Assembly (NCBI GenBank): GCA_016929205.1
Contig: JAFGJF010000244.1
Span: 1 to 7,973, forward strand
Length of the DNA: 7,973 nt
Source: Anaerolineae bacterium
GTDB lineage: Bacteria; Chloroflexota; Anaerolineae; JAFGEY01
Direction: 5' to 3'
Part shown: piece by piece, positions 1-5,682 of the stretch
How the letters are laid out: each line of letters opens with the position of its first letter
How positions within the stretch are numbered: the first letter of the stretch is position 1
Made by a program: the position numbers and the translations under genes
The notes under the pieces: model-generated
Database searches by the model: none
Told to the model about the DNA's origin: nothing
Seen by the model: the letters and a program-made list of their open reading frames with translations, nothing else

Positions 1-339
1 CATCGCGCGTGGTGTTTTGGCCAGCCCGGCGCTGCGGATGGCCTCGACCAGGCCGGGGGTCTCTCGCTGAATCGCGCCGCGTGTCGCTTCTGGCGTCACG
101 TCGCGCGGGGCAAAGCCGGTGCCGCCGGTGGTCAAGATTAGGTCCAGTCCCCGGCTGTCACACCATTCGACCAGCTTTTCACAGATCAAGGGCTGTTCGT
201 CAGGGACAATGTCCTGCTCCAGGACGCGCGCTGCCCAGTGTTCGCGCACCCATTGGGCGATGAACGGCCCGCTGAGATCATGTTCCTCACCACGCGAGCA
301 GCGATCGCTGACGGTCAAGATGCCTACCGTGAATGCCAT
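1..339 (-). CDS. mogA: Molybdopterin adenylyltransferase MogA/MoaB, C-terminus cut by window edge
   Basis: This cytoplasmic enzyme activates molybdopterin by adenylylation with ATP, giving the MPT-AMP that MoeA uses for metal insertion. I translated 113 residues from the ATG at 339-337 to the window edge; the frame stays open, so the C-terminus lies outside. Near the N-terminus is TVSDRCSRGEEHDLSGP (residues 9-25). Residues 70-86 read TTGGTGFAPRDVTPEAT, the pterin/nucleotide-binding signature of the MogA/MoaB/gephyrin-G family, followed by ETPGLVEAIR (93-102). The FAPRDVTPEAT wording is closer to the plant and animal Cnx1-G/gephyrin-G form than to E. coli MogA. The start is supported by AGGAG at 352-348, 8 nt upstream, whose first bases lie in the moeA stop codon. 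It is last in the visible run, directly behind moeA, as expected for its partner. The MogA versus MoaB subfamily is not settled, because the C-terminal part is missing. Confidence 0.93.
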   Translation of the reverse strand, partial: MAFTVGILTVSDRCSRGEEHDLSGPFIAQWVREHWAARVLEQDIVPDEQPLICEKLVEWCDSRGLDLILTTGGTGFAPRDVTPEATRGAIQRETPGLVEAIRSAGLAKTPRAM

Positions 340-350
340 ATTTTTGTCTC

Positions 351-1601
351 CTAATCAAACAACATCACTTTGACCCGCGATCCGGCAGGGGCGTGTGTCC
401 AGTCTTCGGGAATGATCGCAAAGCCATTGGCTTTGACCATTGAGTTCAGGATGCCCGATCCCTGCCCGCCGGTGAGCGATGCCTTGACGACGTCATTCTC
501 TTTTGTCACGTGTACACGCACGTAATGACGCCGCTCGTCTTTGGATTCGATCGCGTCGACCAGGATGGCGTCGACGGTGGGTTTGTCCAGGGCGGCGAAA
601 CCGAGCATCTTGAGCAGGGCCGGACGAGCAAAAATCTCAAACGAGACCATCACCGACACCGGGTTGCCCGGCATGCCGAGCATCGGGACGACGCGCCCGC
701 CAGCAGTCTTGAGCGTGCCAAAAGCCAGCGGTTTGCCCGGTTTCATGCGCACCCGCCAAAAGGTCATTTCTCCCTCGGCGGCGAGTACCTTTTTGACGAC
801 GTCAAAGTCGCCGACCGAGACGCCGCCGGAGGTCAGAAAGAGATCGACGCCCTGCTCCAGCCCGGCTTGAATCTTGGCCGTTAGATCGTGTTCCGTATCT
901 CGCGCGATGCCGAGCATGATCGGCACGCCGCCATACTTGAGCACCTGCGCGGCGTTCGAGTAGCCGTTCGAGTTGCGGATTTTGCCCGGCGCCAATGGTT
1001 CGTCAAGGTCGACCAGTTCGTCGCCCGTTGCCAGGATCGCCACACGCGGGCGGCGGATGACGCTGACCTCGGCGTATCCCAACGAGGCCAGCATGCCCAC
1101 TTCTTGCGGGCGGATGGGCGTGCCCTTGCACAAGATCAGATCGCCCCGGCGTACGTCTTCTCCGGCGTAGCGGATATTGTTCCCCACAGGCGGGGCAAAA
1201 AAGAGGTCGACCCAATCATCCTGCTGCCTGGTGCGTTCGAAACGGATCACGGCATCTGCGCCCCGGGGCACGGGCGCGCCGGTCATAATGCGAATCGCCG
1301 TGCCAGGGACCACGTCCTTTTGTGCCACATAACCTGCTGCCAGGTTCTCAACGATGCGCAAGCGCACCGGTGTTTCTTGAGTCGCGCTAATGGCGTCGGC
1401 GGCGATGACGGCGTATCCATCCATCGCCGAGTTGTCGTTCGGTGGAATGTCGATATCCGAGGTCACATCCTGTGCCAATACGCGCCCCAAAGAATCCAGG
1501 AGCGATACGCGTTCTGGTTCGAGGGGCTCAAACATGGACAAGACTTGCGTCAGCGCGTCCTCGACACTCAACATAGGGTATAAAGTGTGCTTGTGGTTCA
1601 T
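351..1601 (-). CDS. moeA: Molybdopterin molybdenumtransferase MoeA
   Basis: MoeA inserts molybdate into adenylylated molybdopterin, releasing AMP and giving active Moco. The 416-residue length is normal for the family. PPNDNSAMDGYA (53-64) carries the conserved Asp (D61, matching D59 of E. coli). MTGAPVPRGADAVIRFE (106-122) belongs to the early domain. The MogA-like domain III starts near 185 with RPRVAILATGDEL and includes LTSGGVSVGDFD (256-267), MKPGKPLAFG (286-295) and GMPGNPVSVMVSFE (309-322). The C-terminal domain IV runs from about 340, with GGQGSGILNSM at 378-388. The ATG overlaps the moaE stop (ATGA), and a GGAAGAG stretch lies about 9 nt upstream. A second Met at residue 10 has no ribosome binding site, so the long start is preferred. 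Only one moeA copy is visible. Function is assigned from family motifs and operon context. Confidence 0.97.
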   Translation of the reverse strand: MNHKHTLYPMLSVEDALTQVLSMFEPLEPERVSLLDSLGRVLAQDVTSDIDIPPNDNSAMDGYAVIAADAISATQETPVRLRIVENLAAGYVAQKDVVPGTAIRIMTGAPVPRGADAVIRFERTRQQDDWVDLFFAPPVGNNIRYAGEDVRRGDLILCKGTPIRPQEVGMLASLGYAEVSVIRRPRVAILATGDELVDLDEPLAPGKIRNSNGYSNAAQVLKYGGVPIMLGIARDTEHDLTAKIQAGLEQGVDLFLTSGGVSVGDFDVVKKVLAAEGEMTFWRVRMKPGKPLAFGTLKTAGGRVVPMLGMPGNPVSVMVSFEIFARPALLKMLGFAALDKPTVDAILVDAIESKDERRHYVRVHVTKENDVVKASLTGGQGSGILNSMVKANGFAIIPEDWTHAPAGSRVKVMLFD

Positions 1602-2020
1602 CCTGTTTCACTCTTCCATTCTGATCCGTCGGCCCATACCTCTTTTTTCCAAATTGGCGCGATCGCCTTGATGCGGTCGATGGCGTAATGCAGTGCGTCA
1701 AACATCTGCCGGCGGTGGGCGGCAGACAGGGCGATGACGATCGCTGTCTCGCCAATCTCTAGATGCCCGACGCGGTGCACCATCGCGGCCTGCCTGATCT
1801 CGGGCCAGCGTTCCCGCACTTCGCCGGCGATCTGGCCCAGAACGGCCTCGGCCATTTCGGGATACGCTTCGTATTCCAGGTACAGCGTCTCACGCCCATC
1901 CGAGTTGTTGCGTACCACGCCGACAAAGGTGACGACCGCGCCGTTGGCCGGATCAGCCAGCCGCGCAACGACCTCGTCAACCACAATCGCTTGTTCTGTA
2001 ATCTCGAACCGTTTTTTCAT
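1598..2020 (-). CDS. moaE: Molybdopterin synthase large (catalytic) subunit MoaE
   Basis: MoaE binds cyclic pyranopterin monophosphate and, with two thiocarboxylated MoaD subunits, installs the dithiolene sulfurs to form molybdopterin. From the ATG at 2020 the protein has 140 residues, close to the 150 of E. coli MoaE. Family motifs are GAVVTFVGVVR (27-37), the GRETLYLEYEAYPEMA stretch (42-57), HRVGHLEIGE (82-91), SAAHR (99-103) and IDRIKAIAPIWKKE (114-127). K118 and K125 sit where the active-site lysines K119 and K126 of E. coli lie. An in-frame TTG at 2038 would add six residues, but GGAGG at 2033-2029 lies inside that extension at ideal distance from the ATG, so the ATG is the start. The stop overlaps the moeA start by 4 nt. 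moaD ends 55 nt upstream. Confidence 0.97.
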   Translation of the reverse strand: MKKRFEITEQAIVVDEVVARLADPANGAVVTFVGVVRNNSDGRETLYLEYEAYPEMAEAVLGQIAGEVRERWPEIRQAAMVHRVGHLEIGETAIVIALSAAHRRQMFDALHYAIDRIKAIAPIWKKEVWADGSEWKSETG

Positions 2021-2028
2021 ATCCTTAT

Positions 2029-2033
2029 CCTCC
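2029..2033 (-). promoter_or_regulatory. Ribosome binding site of moaE
   Basis: GGAGG on the minus strand, 8 nt before the ATG at 2020. It decides between that ATG and the upstream in-frame TTG at 2038, because it would be coding sequence if the TTG were used. Confidence 0.85.
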
Positions 2034-2075
2034 GCCAACCGGGCCGGTCGTCCGGACCACGATCTTGTTCATATC

Positions 2076-2315
2076 TTACCCGCCGCCGACCGGGGGGATA
2101 AATGCCACCTGATCGCCGTCCTGCAGCGTCGTTTCCGGCCTGGCATAGATGGCATTGACCGCAAAGCGCAGTTCCATCCTGGCTAATCCGGGATAGGTTT
2201 CAAAGAGCGCCTTGGCTACATCCTGTACGGTCGTTTCTGGGGGAAACGGTTTGGTGATCGCACCCGTACCAGCCAATTCCCGTGCTGCTGCAAACAATTT
2301 GATCTGAATCTCCAT
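2076..2315 (-). CDS. moaD: Molybdopterin synthase small (sulfur carrier) subunit MoaD
   Basis: MoaD is a ubiquitin-fold sulfur carrier. Its C-terminal Gly is adenylylated and turned into a thiocarboxylate, which donates sulfur to the pterin inside MoaE. The 79-residue length is typical (81 in E. coli). The start MEIQIKLFAAARELAG is the classic first strand and helix, AVNAIYA (52-58) matches the middle strand, and DGDQVAFIPPVGGG is the family ending with the essential terminal Gly-Gly. The third residue from the end is Gly instead of the common Ser, which is harmless in known relatives. A stop codon lies three codons upstream in frame, so the ATG at 2315 is the only start. Its best ribosome site (GAGGTG) is unusually far, about 11 nt. 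The activating enzyme MoeB is not in this window. Confidence 0.96.
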   Translation of the reverse strand: MEIQIKLFAAARELAGTGAITKPFPPETTVQDVAKALFETYPGLARMELRFAVNAIYARPETTLQDGDQVAFIPPVGGG

Positions 2316-2389
2316 CTGTGTTTAGTCACCTCATTCACTAGACAACCAACTGCGTGGCTATTTGGTTTTGTTATGTCATGTCTGTAAAA
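2316..2389 (-). other. 74-nt gap between moaC and moaD
   Basis: This is the longest gap inside the run of complete genes, and it is richer in A and T than the flanking genes. I find no convincing promoter (TTTACA occurs without a matching -10 at normal spacing), no terminator hairpin and no small gene. It holds the distant GAGGTG ribosome site of moaD. Confidence 0.5.
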
Positions 2390-2863
2390 CTAGTCAAGTT
2401 CGATGTCGCCGCTTTTGCCGCCGCTCTTTTTGACCAGGCGAATATTGTTGATGCGCATGGTCTTTTCCACGGCCTTGGCCATATCATAGATCGTCAGTGC
2501 GGCGACGCTGACCGCGGTGAGTGCCTCCATCTCGACCCCGGTTTTGCCGCGCGTGCGCACCACCGCCGCAATCTCGATCTGTGAAGCGATTTGGTCGATC
2601 TCGAATGTCACGTCGACCTTGGTCAACATCAAGGGATGGCAGAGCGGGATCAAATTTGCCGTGTTCTTGGCTGCCATGATACCCGCCACTTGCGCCGTTG
2701 TCAACACGTCGCCTTTGGGCAGCCCTTTTTCAGCGATGAGACGCAGCGTTTCCGGTTTCATCTGCACTTCGCCCCGGGCCACGGCCACACGCTCTGTGTC
2801 CGGTTTGCCACCGACGTCCACCATCTGGACGCGGCCTTGTTCGTCAACGTGAGTCAAGCTCAT
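2390..2863 (-). CDS. moaC: Cyclic pyranopterin monophosphate synthase MoaC
   Basis: MoaC converts the 3',8-cyclo-GTP made by MoaA into cyclic pyranopterin monophosphate. From the ATG at 2863 the protein has 157 residues (E. coli 161). It begins [17 protein letters not shown], colinear with E. coli MoaC. All active-site positions are kept: K50 in LPKGDV, H76 in [12 protein letters not shown] (72-83), E111 and E113 in [11 protein letters not shown] (107-117), and D127 and K130 in [11 protein letters not shown] (124-134). The end [13 protein letters not shown] is also typical. An upstream in-frame GTG at 2881 would overlap moaA and add MVRWWG, which has no counterpart in the family. The ATG instead has AGGTGG 6 nt upstream. 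moaA ends 10 nt before, and their products work in sequence. Confidence 0.97.
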   Translation of the reverse strand: MSLTHVDEQGRVQMVDVGGKPDTERVAVARGEVQMKPETLRLIAEKGLPKGDVLTTAQVAGIMAAKNTANLIPLCHPLMLTKVDVTFEIDQIASQIEIAAVVRTRGKTGVEMEALTAVSVAALTIYDMAKAVEKTMRINNIRLVKKSGGKSGDIELD

Positions 2864-2869
2864 ACCCCA

Positions 2870-2875
2870 CCACCT
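2870..2875 (-). promoter_or_regulatory. Ribosome binding site of moaC, overlapping moaA stop
   Basis: AGGTGG on the minus strand, 6 nt before the ATG at 2863. Its first two bases are the last two of the moaA TAG stop codon. This favours the ATG over the GTG at 2881 and suggests translational coupling. Confidence 0.65.
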
Positions 2876-3884
2876 AACCACCGATTTGTGACATCACCCG
2901 TTTTTCTGCGCTGGTCAGGTCTTGCAGGTGATGCTGTTCCGGCTTTTCAGCGATCCCGTATGCCAACAGGGCTTGAATTTCTTCCACGCCGGCTCCACTG
3001 CGCAGCGGGGTGCGCAGGTCGATCTCGCGATCGGACAGCAAGCAGGGGCGCAGTTGGCCGTCGGCAGTGAGGCGCAGGCGGTTACACTGCTGGCAAAAGT
3101 GCTCGCTGATCGGCGTGATAAAGCCAATTGTGCCCTTGGCACCAGGCAAACGATAGTAGCGTGCCGGACCGGCCCCGGTAGGGCTGTGTGCGGCCTCGAG
3201 CGTGCCTAATGCTGCCTCAATTTTACCACGAATCTCGGCTGCTGTCACCACGGCATCGTCCCAAGCCTGGCCCGGTGAAGCCGTTTCCCCAACTGGCATC
3301 CATTCGATGAACCGGATGTGCCAGCCGTCACTCACACCTTGCTGGCCCAGGCTTTTCTGGGCCAGGTCGATCACTTCGTCGTCGTTTAGCCCCCGGATGA
3401 CGACGCTGTTGATCTTGACCGGCTCCAATCCGGCCCGGTGTGCGGCCTCGATGCCGTCCAGCGCATCCTGCAAGCTGCCGCGCCGGGTGATCGCGGCGAA
3501 ACGCTTGGGGCGCAGGGTGTCGAGGCTGATGTTGACCCGCTTGAGGCCCGCCCGGGCGAGAGCCTGGGCATAACGGGGCAGCAGGGTGCCGTTTGTGGTC
3601 AGCGACAGGTCATCGATGCCGGGGATGTTAGCCAGCAGACTGACCAGGTCGGCCAGTCCTTTGCGGACCAATGGCTCGCCGCCGGTCAATCGTATCTTGC
3701 TGATGCCCAGCCTGGCGGCAGCGCGTACGACTGTTTCAATTTCTTCGTAGCGCAAGATGTCGTCGTGTGCACAGGGTGGAACGCCGTCGGGCGGCATGCA
3801 GTAAACGCAGCGCAGGTTGCAGCGGTCGGTCACAGAAATGCGCAGATAGTTGATTGCGCGGTTGTATAAATCGAGATGCGTCAT
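2874..3884 (-). CDS. moaA: GTP 3',8-cyclase MoaA (radical SAM)
   Basis: MoaA is the first enzyme of Moco synthesis. It uses a radical-SAM [4Fe-4S] cluster and a second cluster to turn GTP into 3',8-cyclo-GTP. The 336-residue length is normal. The N-terminal cluster motif is C22-x3-C26-x2-C29 in [28 protein letters not shown] (around 67-78) is the SAM-binding GGE motif. The substrate-side cluster ligands are C264, C267 and C281 in [10 protein letters not shown] and LRPCLL. The protein ends in Gly-Gly, the tail that reaches into the active site and is needed for activity in known MoaA. The ATG at 3884 has AGGGGA just upstream, partly formed by the TAG stop of the ECF S gene 7 nt away. That tight junction physically links the transporter genes to the cofactor genes. 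Confidence 0.98.
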   Translation of the reverse strand: MTHLDLYNRAINYLRISVTDRCNLRCVYCMPPDGVPPCAHDDILRYEEIETVVRAAARLGISKIRLTGGEPLVRKGLADLVSLLANIPGIDDLSLTTNGTLLPRYAQALARAGLKRVNISLDTLRPKRFAAITRRGSLQDALDGIEAAHRAGLEPVKINSVVIRGLNDDEVIDLAQKSLGQQGVSDGWHIRFIEWMPVGETASPGQAWDDAVVTAAEIRGKIEAALGTLEAAHSPTGAGPARYYRLPGAKGTIGFITPISEHFCQQCNRLRLTADGQLRPCLLSDREIDLRTPLRSGAGVEEIQALLAYGIAEKPEQHHLQDLTSAEKRVMSQIGG

Positions 3885-3891
3885 TGTTCCC

Positions 3892-4437
3892 CTATCGTTT
3901 TTCGGCCAGATATTTGAAAAAACCGGCCTTGCGCAGTGCGCGAAGCGTCAGGGCCCCTAACAGGCCACCAAGCGCACCCCACAGGATATAGTTGATCACC
4001 GACCAGGTCAGGCCAAGGGCCACGAATCCCAACGGCGCGCCGGACAAAATGCCAAATACCCATTTAACCAGGAATTTGCAAATATGTCCCAGCACGCCGG
4101 TCAAGGTGGCGGCGATCAGGTTTTCTGGATCTTGCAGCAGCCACAGTGCCAGATCGGCGCCGACGCCGACCATAGTATAAGAGAAAAACGTGTTCAATGC
4201 GCCAAAATCACCCATGCCCATAAAGGCGGCAATGAGGCCGGAGGTCAGGCCGACCAGGCTCACCGCGCCACGCTTGGGCACGACGCCGCCGGCGACAATG
4301 ACGATTGCCATCCAGAACAGTCCCGAATGTCCGGGCAGTTGCACCGGCAGGCGCAGTGCGATCTTGGCGATGACGACCAGTGCCGAGAAAAGGGCCAACA
4401 AGACGAGTTCGAACGTCGTAAAATATCGTTTCCTCAT
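3892..4437 (-). CDS. ECF transporter S component, substrate unknown
   Basis: This is a 181-residue, very hydrophobic membrane protein with the size and layout of the substrate-binding S subunits of energy-coupling-factor importers. About six helices can be drawn (roughly 10-28, 38-53, 57-75, 80-101, 108-130, 137-166). The N-terminus (MRKRYFTTFELVLLALFSAL) resembles S components that begin with a short basic stretch and an Ala-rich first helix used for docking onto EcfT. The loop after helix 1 has VQLPGHSGLFWM (32-43), a likely binding-site segment. Several polar or charged residues lie in or near membrane segments: K25, R29, H37, N82, H118, K121 and K125. It sits 6 nt behind the anchored sulfite-oxidase-like gene and 7 nt before moaA. 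I cannot place it in a named S family (BioY, ThiT, RibU, YkoE, CbiM/NikM). Context suggests molybdate, tungstate or a pterin, which is inference. Confidence 0.82.
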   Translation of the reverse strand: MRKRYFTTFELVLLALFSALVVIAKIALRLPVQLPGHSGLFWMAIVIVAGGVVPKRGAVSLVGLTSGLIAAFMGMGDFGALNTFFSYTMVGVGADLALWLLQDPENLIAATLTGVLGHICKFLVKWVFGILSGAPLGFVALGLTWSVINYILWGALGGLLGALTLRALRKAGFFKYLAEKR

Positions 4438-4443
4438 TTTGCA

Positions 4444-4917
4444 CTACTCACCGACCCTGATTTCGTCCACATCCTGGATCCATTCGTCACGCGTATCCAG
4501 GTTTTCAAGTTTGGAGACGAGCTTGAGCGTGCCCTTGTTGGATAGGTCAAACATGACCATATTGGTTTCGTCCTCTACCTCGCTCCAGGTCAGCGACGCC
4601 GTTTTTCCCCGGCTGCTGCTGACGACGACGATTGTCGTGTCCGGTTTGAATCGATCGGGCGCGAGGCGCAGCAGCAGTACATCGCGCAGCAGCCAGCCTT
4701 CCTGCGTTTTACCTTCCTCGGCGTCGACAAAACTGACCTGGGTCAATCGATCCAGATCTTCCGGCTTGAACGTGCCAACCAGTCTGTCCCGGTAATAGAT
4801 AGGAATGCTTCCTGGTTCCACAACCGCGTTCTTGCGCCTTATGACATCAATGCCGATGACTAGACCCGCCAGCGCCAGGATAATAACCAGGGCGATGATG
4901 ATCCGGGTTCGTCTCAT
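4444..4917 (-). CDS. Membrane-anchored protein with sulfite-oxidase-like fold domain
   Basis: A 157-residue protein with one N-terminal hydrophobic helix (about 6-25, after MRRTR), followed by a soluble domain probably outside the cell. The soluble part follows the layout of the molybdopterin-binding oxidoreductase (sulfite oxidase) domain: KPEDLDRL (51-58), GWLLRDVLL (74-82), a strand TIVVVSSSRG (95-104), LTWSEVED (109-116), and the closing EWIQDVDEIRV (145-155), which resembles the KWL-x-I-x-V ending of that family. It is shorter than catalytic members and has no cysteine at all, so the Cys that ligates molybdenum is absent and catalysis by that chemistry is unlikely. Basic residues flank both ends of the helix, so its orientation is uncertain. 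The ATG has GAGG about 4 nt upstream. Lying between EcfT and the S component, it may be an accessory or capture subunit of the transporter. The fold assignment is by eye. Confidence 0.62.
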   Translation of the reverse strand: MRRTRIIIALVIILALAGLVIGIDVIRRKNAVVEPGSIPIYYRDRLVGTFKPEDLDRLTQVSFVDAEEGKTQEGWLLRDVLLLRLAPDRFKPDTTIVVVSSSRGKTASLTWSEVEDETNMVMFDLSNKGTLKLVSKLENLDTRDEWIQDVDEIRVGE

Positions 4918-4953
4918 TTTTCCTCTTTTCTATCCTGTTATAGAAACAAGATT

Positions 4954-5682
4954 TTACAGTCTGACAAATACGAACAAGACGATTGCGACGACGGCGCTGC
5001 CGATCAGCCCCCAATCCTGCCACCTCATCGCCAACTGCTTGTAGGAGCGGCGGTGCGGCGCATCCAGGCCACGCGCACAAGCTGCTTCTGTTGCCGCCCA
5101 GGCACGCCGCGTGGTCAGCACAATCGCCGGCACGGTCAGCGCTACCAGGTCACGCAAGCGCAGGATCAACAGGCGCAGCGAGCTCTTTTCTACCTGCCAC
5201 GCGCCGCGGGCCATCTGTGCCTCCTGGATCGATCGCCATTCATCGCCGAGCAGGTAGGTGCTCTGAAAGGCCAGGCCCAGGCTGAATGCATAACGGTATG
5301 GAACGCGCAGTGCCTCCAGGGCCAGGCGAAACTCGTCGGATGTGGTGGTGCCAACCAAAAAAACCATGAGGCTGGCCAACAGGACGATGCGCAGGGTGAT
5401 GACGATTGCCAGGTCTAGCCCGACGACGAGCCAATCGACGATCAAGACGATGACCAGCAACCACTTGAGCTGCCACACTTGCCGGGTGACCTGGGGCAGC
5501 AGCCGCGCCCAGAGCAACACCAGGACGTAGAGCAGCATAAATGCGACAAGCCGCTCCAAAGGCAGCATGACGGCCAACGACAAACACACGCTCAAAGCCA
5601 GCTTGGCGCGGGGGTCAACCTGTCGCAGCGGCGATTCGGCGACCAGTGTTGGCTTGTGGGTACGGTGCCGTCCAAATCTCAC
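4954..5682 (-). CDS. ecfT: ECF transporter transmembrane coupling protein EcfT
   Basis: EcfT is the membrane scaffold that couples ATP hydrolysis to tilting of the S component. From the GTG at 5682 it has 242 residues. The N-terminal part has SPLRQVDPRAKLAL (17-30), a common opening of the CbiQ/EcfT family, followed by hydrophobic helices (about 28-62, 70-112 and a last one near 220-240). The two cytoplasmic coupling-helix motifs are clear: EAQMARGA (154-161) and AACARGLDAP (200-209), each with the Ala-Arg-Gly that contacts the ATPase. EALRVPYRYAF (123-133) also fits the family. An open frame continues upstream to an ATG at 5748, but that extension overlaps the ATPase gene and lacks family similarity. 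The GTG forms a GTGA overlap with the ATPase stop and has a near-perfect ribosome site, so I take it as the start. Confidence 0.92.
   Translation of the reverse strand: MRFGRHRTHKPTLVAESPLRQVDPRAKLALSVCLSLAVMLPLERLVAFMLLYVLVLLWARLLPQVTRQVWQLKWLLVIVLIVDWLVVGLDLAIVITLRIVLLASLMVFLVGTTTSDEFRLALEALRVPYRYAFSLGLAFQSTYLLGDEWRSIQEAQMARGAWQVEKSSLRLLILRLRDLVALTVPAIVLTTRRAWAATEAACARGLDAPHRRSYKQLAMRWQDWGLIGSAVVAIVLFVFVRL

Noticed and set aside
888..1583. 231-codon plus-strand open frame opposite moeA
   Set aside because: It is antisense to a gene with full MoeA motifs. The translation shows no recognisable domain, and the frame is explained by high GC and codon bias.
2041..2065. Small GC-rich hairpin (CCGG-TCGT-CCGG) between moaD and moaE
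   Set aside because: The perfect stem is only 4 bp with no T-run after it, so it is too weak to call a terminator or regulatory element.
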